Below are positions 53,564 through 61,141 of a stretch of DNA of 64,000 nt, piece by piece. How positions within the stretch are numbered: the first letter of the stretch is position 1; each line of letters begins with the position of its first letter. A program made the translations under genes and the position numbers. The notes under the pieces are model-generated. The model worked only from the letters and a program-made list of their open reading frames with translations. It was not told the origin of the DNA and did not search any database. The stretch comes from Corynebacterium qintianiae (GTDB taxonomy: Bacteria; Actinomycetota; Actinomycetes; Mycobacteriales; Mycobacteriaceae). The stretch covers positions 2,046,001 through 2,110,000 of the forward strand of contig NZ_CP064955.1 in the NCBI RefSeq assembly GCF_011038645.2, written 5' to 3'.

Positions 53564-54552
53564 CCGTCCCCCACCTGATCCGCGTGGCCGCTGTCGTCCT
53601 CCGCGACGACGCCGGCCGCGTGCTCTGCGTGCGTAAAGTGGGCAGCCCCCGCTTCCAGCTCCCGGGTGGCAAGCCGGAGGGGGACGAATCCCCCGTGGAC
53701 ACCGCACTGCGCGAGACGCGGGAGGAGGTCGGCGTCGAGATTGACGCCGAGGAGCTGGGATTCGTCGGCGATTTCACCGCCCCGGCCTCGAACGAGCCAG
53801 GGTTTCAAGTCAGCGCGTCGGTGTTCATCCGCAGGCCCGCCGCGTCGGGGGAGATGCCCTGCGAGCCGGTGGCGGCCGGGGAAATCGAGGAGGTTGCCTG
53901 GATCGACCCGCGGGATTGCGGCATCCGGGGTCTCGCGGGCCTCGCGCCCCTGCTCGCCCGCGAGGTCTTCCCTGCGTTGCGCGAACGCGAGGTGGACGCG
54001 GTTTCCGTTTTCGCCGGAGCGAACCCTGGCACAAACCCGGTTAACCTGACGCTGGCGGCAAACTTGGGCGAGGCCCTGGCGCGGGGCGGGATCACGCTGG
54101 TGTACGGCGGTTCCCGCCTCGGCATCATGGGGCGCGTCGCCGAATCCGCAACCTCGGCCGGGGGGCGGGCCGTGGGTGTGCTCACCAACCATCTGGCCAG
54201 CCGTGAGCTGCGCTACGAAGGCCTCACCCGCCTGGAGATGGTGGACACACTGGCCGAGCGCAAGCAGCGCATGAGCGAGCTTAGCGACGCCGTGATCGCC
54301 CTGCCCGGCGGCGCCGGTACCCTCGACGAGTTATTCGACCAATGGACAACCCAGCAACTCGGCTACCACAGCAAGCCGATCGGCCTGCTCGGCACCGAGT
54401 TCTGGGCTCCGTTCGTTGCTATGATCGACCATATGATTTCCCAAGGGTTCATCCGCCCCGCCGACCGGGCGTCCCTCATCCTTTCCGATGACGCCGACGA
54501 GCTGTTAAATGCCATGCGCCGCTGGGTTCCGCCCGTCCCGAGGTGGATGTGA
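53560..54552 (+). CDS. Nudix hydrolase - LOG phosphoribohydrolase fusion
   Basis: 330 residues from a GTG at 53560 overlapping the previous stop (GTGA). Residues 1 to about 135 form a Nudix domain with the complete box GKPEGDESPVDTALRETREE (then VGV). Residues from about 145 form a LOG/TIGR00730 domain: VSVFAGANPG, LVYGGSRLGIMGRVAESATS and the signature LPGGAGTLDELFDQWTTQQL. LOG enzymes cleave nucleoside 5'-monophosphates to free base and ribose-5-phosphate. Nudix enzymes hydrolyse nucleoside diphosphate derivatives to monophosphates. The fusion suggests consecutive nucleotide clean-up steps, an inference. Confidence 0.88.
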   Translation: MTVPHLIRVAAVVLRDDAGRVLCVRKVGSPRFQLPGGKPEGDESPVDTALRETREEVGVEIDAEELGFVGDFTAPASNEPGFQVSASVFIRRPAASGEMPCEPVAAGEIEEVAWIDPRDCGIRGLAGLAPLLAREVFPALREREVDAVSVFAGANPGTNPVNLTLAANLGEALARGGITLVYGGSRLGIMGRVAESATSAGGRAVGVLTNHLASRELRYEGLTRLEMVDTLAERKQRMSELSDAVIALPGGAGTLDELFDQWTTQQLGYHSKPIGLLGTEFWAPFVAMIDHMISQGFIRPADRASLILSDDADELLNAMRRWVPPVPRWM

Positions 54553-55517
54553 TGCGCCGCGCGGTGTTCGTGGTCGCCTGCTCCACCGTCGCGCTCGTTC
54601 TCGCGGGGTGCCAGTCCGAGCCGATCGACCACGTTGGCACCCACACCTCCGTCGCGTCTCCGCTAGGTGTGACTCCTACCCTCGACCCCGACCCGACGAG
54701 GGTGCAGGCCACCGCAATGGCGCACGCGATCGAGATGGACCCGTCCGACATCGATGTCTACGTCGCCATGGGCGACTCCTACGCCTCGATGGGCTCCGCC
54801 ACCGGCGAGAAGGCGGACCCGAGCTTCTGCTCCAGCTCGGCAGACAACTATCCGAAACAGCTGGCCCGTATCCTCGGCAAATCCGTGGAGTTTGTCGACG
54901 CCACTTGCCAAGGATCGACAACTGAAAACGTGGAGGGACCGCGCATCGTTCGCGATGAGGACGTGGCCATCAAGCCGCAGATCGACCAGCTGCGTAGCGA
55001 CGCCGACCTGATCACCGTTTCCATGGGCGGCAACGACATGGGCTTTGCGGACATCGCTCGCTGCATCAACGACATGATCGCGGGCGCGGACCGCAACTGC
55101 GCCGACGAGTTCGCGCTGCCCACCGCGACGCGCCTGGCGGAGCTGCCGGGCAAGCTCACCGAGATGCACGCTGCGATCCGCGACAAGGCTCCCGGCGCGG
55201 TCGTCGTCGCCACGGGTTATTCGCCTCTGGTGTCAACGGAGCAGCAGTGCGCACTAACCGATTCCATCGGGCGCGAAGGCGTCGAGTGGGCGGTGTGGCT
55301 CACCGCAGCGATCAACAACATTGTCAAGCAGTCCGCCGAGGCGAGCGGGGCAATCTTCGTGCTCCCCGAGGATGTGGAGTACCACACCTCGTGCGCCGTC
55401 CCCAAGGAACGGTGGGTGGCCGTCGACGGGGAGGAGACCAACTCCTACCCCGCCCACCCCACGCCTAACGGGCAGCGGGAGATGGCCGAAACCGTCGCCG
55501 AGGTCATCGGCCGCTAG
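54552..55517 (+). CDS. SGNH/GDSL-family lipoprotein esterase
   Basis: 321 residues from the ATG at 54552, which overlaps the preceding TGA by 1 bp. A lipobox is visible (STVALVLAGCQSEP), so the enzyme is exported and anchored. Catalytic blocks are VYVAMGDSYASMGSATG (Ser), VSMGGNDMGFADIARC (Gly/Asn) and SYPAHPTPNGQREMAETVA (His). Conserved cysteines suggest disulfides. It resembles actinobacterial secreted lipases/esterases. The physiological substrate is unknown. Confidence 0.88.
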   Translation: MRRAVFVVACSTVALVLAGCQSEPIDHVGTHTSVASPLGVTPTLDPDPTRVQATAMAHAIEMDPSDIDVYVAMGDSYASMGSATGEKADPSFCSSSADNYPKQLARILGKSVEFVDATCQGSTTENVEGPRIVRDEDVAIKPQIDQLRSDADLITVSMGGNDMGFADIARCINDMIAGADRNCADEFALPTATRLAELPGKLTEMHAAIRDKAPGAVVVATGYSPLVSTEQQCALTDSIGREGVEWAVWLTAAINNIVKQSAEASGAIFVLPEDVEYHTSCAVPKERWVAVDGEETNSYPAHPTPNGQREMAETVAEVIGR

Positions 55518-55523
55518 GCGCGC

Positions 55524-55676
55524 TCACACCACCACGTCGTTGTAGGGCATCAGCGTGGACACCCACGGGAATACAACCTCCATGAGCAAGAAAAACACCG
55601 CGACCACAAGAGCGAGGGCGATCACCGCCTTCACCGGGGCCGGGCCGGGTAGCGTGCGCCACAGAGCTTCGTACAA
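55524..55676 (-). CDS. 50-residue membrane protein coupled to sortase
   Basis: Starts at a TTG at 55676, directly after the sortase stop (55677-55679), with GGAGGTGAGC inside the sortase end as ribosome site. It reads LYEALWRTLPGPAPVKAVIA, then one hydrophobic helix (LALVVAVFFLLMEVVFPWVS) and the tail LMPYNDVVV. I recall similar short proteins beside class E sortases in this genus, but give no function. Strict coupling suggests a sortase partner. Confidence 0.65.
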   Translation of the reverse strand: MYEALWRTLPGPAPVKAVIALALVVAVFFLLMEVVFPWVSTLMPYNDVVV

Positions 55677-56477
55677 CTAGCTCACCTCCGTCATTGCCGA
55701 CGGCGGGCCGCCGGCCTTGTTCAATACTTCAGTCTGAATGGCGTGGATAATCATGCGCTCCGCGTTGGAGAACTGCGGGTGGCACGTTGTCAGAGTCATG
55801 ATTCCCTCGGCACCCGGCGCCACCTCCGTCGTCCCCGTCCCCGGCACAGGGTTGAGAACGCTGACGTCGTTGGGCAGCGTGATGTGGCGGCCGTGCACGC
55901 CGGAGTAGTCACCGCCGACAACACGATCCGCCTGTCCACCTCCGAGGCACGGGGCTGCCTCCCGCGCCCGCTCGGCCGGGTCGCCGGACATGGGCAGAAC
56001 CCGGTAGGTGACCCACTGCGTCTGCCTCTCCACCACGATGGCGTCGCAGGTGTTGAGTTTGCCCAGGTCGTTGAAGGGCGCTCCTTTACCCACCCGGTGG
56101 CCGGCGACCGCGAAGTTTCCCGGCTGCCCCGGCATCTGAGTGTCCGGGTACCGCCCAGGGCCCGCCAGGAGCTCCTCCTCGTCGACGCCCTCGATAATTG
56201 CGAACTGGTAGTCCGAACCGAACACGGGAATGTACATGCGGGCGAACGCGTCACCCAATTCCGGGGTAGTGGTGGTGCGCGGGTTCACCCACTGCTGCTC
56301 GAGGGTCTCCTGGGCGTCGTTTTGTAACGTGGCCGAGGCCAGGTTGGTCCAGAATGCCTCATAGAAAGCGAACAGGAGAAGGAGCACACCGAGCGTGAGC
56401 AGCACCTCACCGGCAACCTGGCTCGGGCTGGTGCGCCGTCTCACCCGGGTCGCGGGTGTGGGGTGGGTGGTGGGCAT
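55677..56477 (-). CDS. class E sortase
   Basis: A transpeptidase that joins surface proteins to the wall. 266 residues. One N-terminal anchor (VAGEVLLTLGVLLLLFAFYE), then the sortase barrel with the catalytic His in NFAVAGHRVGKGAPFNDLGK, the Cys in IMTLTTCHPQFSNAERM and an Arg in NAERMII. The fold and N-terminal anchor match the housekeeping class E of actinobacteria (LAxTG substrates). Divergent from yidC. Confidence 0.88.
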   Translation of the reverse strand: MPTTHPTPATRVRRRTSPSQVAGEVLLTLGVLLLLFAFYEAFWTNLASATLQNDAQETLEQQWVNPRTTTTPELGDAFARMYIPVFGSDYQFAIIEGVDEEELLAGPGRYPDTQMPGQPGNFAVAGHRVGKGAPFNDLGKLNTCDAIVVERQTQWVTYRVLPMSGDPAERAREAAPCLGGGQADRVVGGDYSGVHGRHITLPNDVSVLNPVPGTGTTEVAPGAEGIMTLTTCHPQFSNAERMIIHAIQTEVLNKAGGPPSAMTEVS

Positions 56478-56529
56478 GGCCTAACATTAACGCAGTTGCC
56501 CGGTCGACCAAACAGGTGGTTTTTGCCCG

Positions 56530-57648
56530 ATGATTGAAGCCTTTGTCTATCCCGTCTCCGCGGTGATGAAATTCTGGCACTGGCTGCTTGCAGGCGTGTT
56601 CGGCGTAGAGAGCTCCCATTCGTGGGTCGCCTCCGTGATCCTCCTGGTGGTGACGATCCGCGGTCTCATTGCCCCGCTGCAGTGGTACTCGTACAAAACG
56701 AGCCGTCTGCTGGTCCTCATGCGCCCGTACCTGGCGCGGATCGAGAAGAAATACGCAGGCCAGGTCACCGCCAAGAGCGTGAAGGAGAAGGAAAAGGCGA
56801 AGAAGGCCCTGCACAAGGAATACAGTTTCAACCCCTTCGCCGGGTGCGTCCCGGCTCTTCTGCAGCTGCCGTTCTTCCTCGGCCTATACCGGCTTCTCCT
56901 TTGGATGGCGGTGCCGTCCTCGTCTGCCGGTCGCTCACTGGGCGTGCTCAGCCCAGCGGAGGTCGAGTCCTTCCGGGAGTCCACGCTCTTAGGAGTCCCG
57001 CTGCCCGCCTACATGTCCATGAGCCCCGAGCAGTTCGCGCATCTGGGCACGACGCTTGACAGCGTCCGTTCGCTCGCGGTCCCAATGCTCACAGCCGCCG
57101 TGTGTTTCACCACCTTCAACCTGGTTCTCTCCCAAATCCGTCTACGTTCCACGATGGAGTGGGAGAACCCCATGTCGCACCGCATCTACAAATTCGTGTG
57201 GGCGATGGTGCCGCTGGCCGCGCTCGGCATCACGATGGCAGGTCTGACCGGCATCGTGCCCATCGCACTGCTGCTGTACTGGGTCAGCGGAAACTTCTGG
57301 ACCTTCCTGCAGACGATCACCCTCTGGACCCTTGTGGTGAGGGTTCTTCCGCTTGACGACGACCACGTGGCGCACATGGCGGAAGCGAAAGACGCCGAGT
57401 TGGAGCGGCGCCGTGCGAAACGAGAAAAGCAGCGCACGCGCCGCCGGAAAAAGATGTCCGTACTTACCCGACCTGCAACGTTCCCATCAGTGCGCCGCGA
57501 GCTTAAGGAAGAGAAGGCGGCCGAAAAGGCAGCGAAGCTGGACGCGAAGGCGGAGAAGAAGCGGCTTTCGGCGGAGCGCAAGGCGGCTATCCGAGAGGCC
57601 AACAAGCGGGAGCGCGGCGCTAAGAAAGAAAATACTCAGATGGAGTAA
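56530..57648 (+). CDS. yidC: membrane protein insertase YidC/Oxa1 family
   Basis: Helps insert and fold inner-membrane proteins. 372 residues. Five membrane segments start at FWHWLLAGVFGVESSHSWVA with VASVILLVVTIRGLIAPLQW, which has the conserved Arg of the hydrophilic groove. A cytoplasmic hairpin contains YLARIEKKYAG. The signature NPFAGCVPALLQLPFFLGLY and a strongly basic C-terminus (about 100 residues rich in Lys, Arg and Glu, including KREKQRTRRRKK) suit ribosome contact. It may be the second YidC of the genome because it is not in the rpmH-rnpA context. The 3' end overlaps mcbR by 13 bp. Confidence 0.88.
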   Translation: MIEAFVYPVSAVMKFWHWLLAGVFGVESSHSWVASVILLVVTIRGLIAPLQWYSYKTSRLLVLMRPYLARIEKKYAGQVTAKSVKEKEKAKKALHKEYSFNPFAGCVPALLQLPFFLGLYRLLLWMAVPSSSAGRSLGVLSPAEVESFRESTLLGVPLPAYMSMSPEQFAHLGTTLDSVRSLAVPMLTAAVCFTTFNLVLSQIRLRSTMEWENPMSHRIYKFVWAMVPLAALGITMAGLTGIVPIALLLYWVSGNFWTFLQTITLWTLVVRVLPLDDDHVAHMAEAKDAELERRRAKREKQRTRRRKKMSVLTRPATFPSVRRELKEEKAAEKAAKLDAKAEKKRLSAERKAAIREANKRERGAKKENTQME

Positions 57649-58268
57649 TCCACAGGCGGAGCGCCGAGGAGATCCGTGGCGAGCTGCCGTCCCGTTTCCA
57701 GGGGACCGACGTCACGGAGGAACCGCGACCCAGAAAGCCCGCCCTCGAGGAAAATGAGCAACTGGTCAGCCTGTGCGTCCGAAGCGTATCCGTTTTTGGT
57801 GGTGAGCAGCTGCGTCATTGTCGAGTGCAGCCACTCGCGGTGGGCGGTCGCCGTCGCGACGATCCGGTTCTCCGACTCGGTTTCCGGCCGCGGGTACTCG
57901 GTGGCAGCGTTGAGGAAAGGCGAGCCGCGGAAGTCCTTCTCTGGCTCCTCCTCAATGGCCATGTCAAAGAAGGCGAGGATCTTCTCGTCCGCCTCCGTCG
58001 TGGTGCCGGTGCGCGCCTGCCACCGGGCGCGGTATTCGTCGTCAAGCTTTTCTAAGTAGGCGACAACCAGGTTGTCCTTGGAACCGAGCAGCGAGTACAG
58101 CGAGGCCTTTGCAACGTCGGCCTCCCGCAGGATGCGGTCGATGCCGATAACGCGGATGCCCTCCTCTGTGAACAGCTTCGTCGCGGCATCGAGAAGTCGC
58201 TGACGCGGGCTGGGCCGGTTTCGGCGGCGGGTGGGGGCCTTCTTCTTGCCCGGAGAGCCGGTTGTCAC
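57636..58268 (-). CDS. mcbR: McbR-type TetR repressor of sulfur metabolism
   Basis: 210 residues from a GTG at 58268 with AAGGGG upstream. The helix-turn-helix region RRRNRPSPRQRLLDAATKLF, RVIGIDRILREADVAKASLY, the middle EEEPEKDFRGSPFLNAATEY with PRPETES, and the end APPVDYSI closely follow C. glutamicum McbR as I remember it. There McbR represses methionine and cysteine biosynthesis genes and responds to S-adenosylhomocysteine. It is convergent with yidC (13-bp overlap). Confidence 0.88.
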   Translation of the reverse strand: MTTGSPGKKKAPTRRRNRPSPRQRLLDAATKLFTEEGIRVIGIDRILREADVAKASLYSLLGSKDNLVVAYLEKLDDEYRARWQARTGTTTEADEKILAFFDMAIEEEPEKDFRGSPFLNAATEYPRPETESENRIVATATAHREWLHSTMTQLLTTKNGYASDAQADQLLIFLEGGLSGSRFLRDVGPLETGRQLATDLLGAPPVDYSI

Positions 58269-58314
58269 CTATACCCCTTTTCATTGGATGGGATTCGGAT
58301 TACCACTCTCAATA

Positions 58315-58331
58315 TAGACATACCGGTACGT
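58315..58331. promoter_or_regulatory. possible McbR auto-operator
   Basis: TAGACATACCGGTACGT: a left arm TAGAC followed by N6 and GTACG. It partly matches the TAGAC-N6-GTCTA motif known for McbR, and its core is the palindrome ACCGGT. It lies about 50 bp before the mcbR start. The right arm is degenerate. Confidence 0.4.
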
Positions 58332-58355
58332 TCATACCAGTTCGCGTGAGCATAG

Positions 58356-58394
58356 AAAACGACCCCCGCGGTGCCAAGCGGCACCTGGGGGTCG
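58356..58394 (-). terminator. terminator of the GlsB-like gene
   Basis: On the minus strand a GC-rich stem (58394-58360, arms of 8 bp plus 6 bp separated by a one-base mismatch) with a 4-nt loop is followed by TTTT (58359-58356). It begins 14 bp after the stop at 58408. Confidence 0.85.
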
Positions 58395-58407
58395 TAGCCA
58401 GCGAATA

Positions 58408-58668
58408 TTAGCGACGCGAGCCGGTGAACATGTTCACCAAGGTGAGCAGGATAACCGAGCCGATGAGGCAGGTGATGAAGCTCATGAAGATGTTGCTCAT
58501 CGGGTCCGCCATGAACAGTCCGAGCAGCCAGCCACCGAGAAGACCGCCGATGATACCGACAACAATGTTAAGCACGACGCCCATCTGAGCGTCGCGACCC
58601 TTAATCATGGACGCGATCCAGCCAGCAATGCCGCCGATGATGATCCATCCCAAAAATCCCCAAGTCAT
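58408..58668 (-). CDS. GlsB/YeaQ/YmgE-family stress membrane protein
   Basis: 86 residues, about three helices: WGFLGWIIIGGIAGWIASMI, GVVLNIVVGIIGGLLGGWLL and MSFITCLIGSVILLTLVNMF. GKRDAQMG-like GRDAQMGVVLNIVVGIIG is the transglycosylase-associated family signature. Such proteins are induced by stress in other bacteria; no catalytic role is established. It has its own terminator. Confidence 0.9.
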   Translation of the reverse strand: MTWGFLGWIIIGGIAGWIASMIKGRDAQMGVVLNIVVGIIGGLLGGWLLGLFMADPMSNIFMSFITCLIGSVILLTLVNMFTGSRR

Positions 58669-58774
58669 GATGTATGTCCCTTCGATATAGTTTCAAACAG
58701 CTCTTCAATTATCCATTGTTTTCACTGAATGTGCCATGCCACTCCCTTACCGTTTGGTAACGAGTCAACACCAA

Positions 58775-59677
58775 TCAGCTTCCGGGCCGGACAACCATCA
58801 TCGGGCAGGGTGCGGACTGCAGCAGCGCGCGGGACGTGGAGCCGAGCAACATACCCTTGAATCCCCCGCGTCCGTGGGAGCCGGTGATCAGGAGCTGGGC
58901 GCCCTCGGCGGCTTCGGTCAACGCGCGCACTGGGCGATCGCGGGTGATGACTTTCTTGACGCTCACGTCCGCGTACTGGTCCTCGAATCCAGCGAGATAG
59001 GCGGCGAGCTTCTCTTCCTTCTCCTGCTGCATGGCGTACCAGTAGTCGTCCGTGATGGCGTAACCCGCGCCCGGGCCCTGAATGGGGGCATCGATCCACG
59101 TGTGGACCGCCACTAACCCGGCGCCACGGGCGCTCGCCTCCTCGAACGCGACCTCGGTCGCGCGCTTGGACACATCGGAACCGTCGACGCCCACGACAAC
59201 CGGGCCGTACTTGTTATCCTCGTTGACATTGTTGTCTTCGCGGACCACCACGACCGGGCAGTTTGCATGGGAGACCACCGCACCCGACACGGAACCCAGA
59301 ACCATGCCGGACAGGCCACCGAGACCGCGGGAACCCATCACGATCATCGTCGCGTCATGGGACATCTCCAGGAGCATGTCAATCGGCGAGCCCTCAGCGA
59401 CCGAGTGGCCGATCTTGATGTCGGGAGCGACACTCAGCGCCAGTTCACGGGCGCCGTCCACCTTTTTCATGGTTTCGTGCTGGAGGTCGTCGAATAGCTC
59501 CTGCGGGGGAACCATGCCCTCGGCGTAAAGGAACTGGGGCATCGTATAGCTCGCAGCGAGCCGCAGGGGAATATCGCGCTTAGCGGCGGTATTGGCTGCC
59601 CAGCGAACTGCGTTGTCGGAGGCTGCGGAGCCGTCTACGGCGACGATGACAATGTCTTCGCGTTCTGCGCTCGTCAT
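58775..59677 (-). CDS. uspA3: tandem-domain universal stress protein
   Basis: 300 residues with two Usp domains. The first has VIVAVDGSAASDNAVRWAAN and MGSRGLGGLSGMVLGSVSGA with HANCPVVVV. The second has VVVGVDGSDVSKRATEVAFE and TGSHGRGGFKGMLLGSTSRA with APCPMMVVR. Both carry the G-x2-G-x9-G-S/T nucleotide-binding pattern, so ATP binding is likely. Cytosolic. The symbol follows the mcbR-uspA3 order recalled from C. glutamicum. Confidence 0.88.
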   Translation of the reverse strand: MTSAEREDIVIVAVDGSAASDNAVRWAANTAAKRDIPLRLAASYTMPQFLYAEGMVPPQELFDDLQHETMKKVDGARELALSVAPDIKIGHSVAEGSPIDMLLEMSHDATMIVMGSRGLGGLSGMVLGSVSGAVVSHANCPVVVVREDNNVNEDNKYGPVVVGVDGSDVSKRATEVAFEEASARGAGLVAVHTWIDAPIQGPGAGYAITDDYWYAMQQEKEEKLAAYLAGFEDQYADVSVKKVITRDRPVRALTEAAEGAQLLITGSHGRGGFKGMLLGSTSRALLQSAPCPMMVVRPGS

Positions 59678-59680
59678 TTA

Positions 59681-59722
59681 AAAAACGCCCTTCCGGTAGT
59701 CAACGGACTCCGGTGCGGGCGT
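59681..59722 (-). terminator. terminator between the small amphipathic-peptide gene and uspA3
   Basis: On the minus strand ACGCCC (59722-59717) pairs with GGGCGT (59690-59685), with an inner CCGG/CCGG pair, and is followed by a run of T into the uspA3 start region. It lies 70 bp downstream of the short gene stop. Confidence 0.55.
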
Positions 59723-59793
59723 CTAGGAGATGAACCCGTCGCACTCGTACCGGAGTGCTTTCACACTTCCCATACTAGCGGGTTCAGCTTCTC

Positions 59794-59940
59794 CTAACGG
59801 GGAATTTCGACCGGGTGGGCGGCCTCGGCGTTGGCCGGGTAGAAGATGTTGTAGAACAGCTGCGCGAGGTCAAAAAGGACCTTGCCGATACCCTCGGAGG
59901 AGAATTCGATTGCCGGGGCGAGAATTGCGTTGAAATCCAT
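59794..59940 (-). CDS. 48-residue amphipathic peptide, PorA/PorH-like candidate
   Basis: The ATG at 59940 (behind GCTAAGTTTAGCCC) opens MDFNAILAPAIEFSSEGIGK and continues VLFDLAQLFYNIFYPANAEA to a stop at 59794. It has no signal peptide. Residues 5-36 would form an amphipathic helix. Size, acidic-hydrophobic character and lack of a leader resemble the small outer-membrane channel peptides PorA and PorH of corynebacteria, but no direct match is recalled. A terminator follows. Confidence 0.55.
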   Translation of the reverse strand: MDFNAILAPAIEFSSEGIGKVLFDLAQLFYNIFYPANAEAAHPVEIPR

Positions 59941-59961
59941 GGGCTAAACTTAGCGCACATT

Positions 59962-60942
59962 ATGCGGAGAAAGAACTCCAGGAACAAGATTCCTCTTCCC
60001 CCGCGCGACGGCCTTGGGGCTAGCCGCGTGCGCCTTTCCGAAGGAGAGCCCGTCTCCGCATTTGCCGTCCTCTCGCGCGTTATCGCCGAACAGCGGCACA
60101 AACACCCCGAGGACGACGAGCAGGCCGTGCTCGAACGCTTCGCCTCGGGCGAGGTCGTGCTTCGCGACGGCTCCCCGCTCGCCCCGGACACCCCCATCAC
60201 ACCCGGCACTGACGTGTTCTTCTACCGCCGTCCCGCCCCCGAGACTCCAGTGCCGTTCACAATTGACACCATCTACGAGGACGATTCCCTTCTCGTGGTG
60301 AGCAAGCCCCCGTTTCTCGCCACAATGCCCCGGGCCGCTCACATCACCGAATCGGCCACCGTTCGCCTGCGCAGGGCAACCGGCAACGAGGAGCTCACGC
60401 CGGCGCACCGCCTAGACCGCATGACGTCCGGCCTGCTCCTTTTCACTAAGCGAGCGTCTCTCCGCGGTGCGTATCAGGAGTTGTTCGCCCGACGTCAGGT
60501 ACGAAAGCGGTACGAGGCCATCGCGGAGTACAGGGGGATTAGTGCTCCAGCGAGGTGGGAGCACCACATATCCAAGCGCCACGGCGAGGTTGCCGCTGCA
60601 ATCATCGCCGACGCGGCTCCCAACGCACTGACGAACCTCCTAGAGGTTTCGCTTATCGACGCCCCCGAAATGCAGAAAACCCACCACACACAGCAACCCA
60701 TTGCTCGATACCTGCTGGAACCAGTGACCGGGAGAACGCACCAGCTGAGGGTACAAATGAATGCCGCTGGCGCTCCCATCCTCGGCGACCCGATTTACCC
60801 GGCAGTCTCTCCGTTTGGCGAGGAGGATTTCACCGTCCCGATGCGTCTGGCATCTGTCTACCTGGGTTTCCCCGATCCCATCTCGGGCGAGCTGCGAGAG
60901 TTTTCAGGACCGGGGTTCAGCGCGGGCTGCGTTTCCATTTGA
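59962..60942 (+). CDS. RluA-family 23S rRNA pseudouridine synthase
   Basis: 326 residues from the ATG at 59962; the frame is open to 59815, but that part is antisense to the 48-residue gene. An N-terminal S4-like RNA-binding portion is seen. The catalytic motif is LTPAHRLDRMTSGLLLFTKR with the active-site Asp in HRLDR, and the C-terminal signature is VTGRTHQLRVQMNAAGAPIL with GDPIYP. It isomerises uridine in rRNA or tRNA; the target position is not predictable. Confidence 0.9.
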   Translation: MRRKNSRNKIPLPPRDGLGASRVRLSEGEPVSAFAVLSRVIAEQRHKHPEDDEQAVLERFASGEVVLRDGSPLAPDTPITPGTDVFFYRRPAPETPVPFTIDTIYEDDSLLVVSKPPFLATMPRAAHITESATVRLRRATGNEELTPAHRLDRMTSGLLLFTKRASLRGAYQELFARRQVRKRYEAIAEYRGISAPARWEHHISKRHGEVAAAIIADAAPNALTNLLEVSLIDAPEMQKTHHTQQPIARYLLEPVTGRTHQLRVQMNAAGAPILGDPIYPAVSPFGEEDFTVPMRLASVYLGFPDPISGELREFSGPGFSAGCVSI

Positions 60943-61141
60943 GAAGGTAGCCGATCGACCGTGAGCTGGCGCCGCGGATCGACCCCACGGCTCCCGTCGC
61001 GAACTGTCTCGTGCCCATTTCTTTTCCCAGGAGGTCTGCAACTGCGGAGTCCGCATTGCGTACTTTCTTGTGGTCAATCCGATGTTTCCGCAGGAACTCT
61101 GCCGTGGCGGAGTAGGTTGCGATGCTCCTATATTGTGTCAA
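60917..61141 (-). CDS. doubtful 74-residue ORF beside the IS110 element
   Basis: From a TTG at 61141, reading MTQYRSIATYSATAEFLRKH and ending in IGYLLKWKRSPR. It overlaps the pseudouridine synthase by 26 bp and touches the transposase stop. Its start TTGACA could instead be a -35 element. No homology is recognised. Confidence 0.25.
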   Translation of the reverse strand: MTQYRSIATYSATAEFLRKHRIDHKKVRNADSAVADLLGKEMGTRQFATGAVGSIRGASSRSIGYLLKWKRSPR

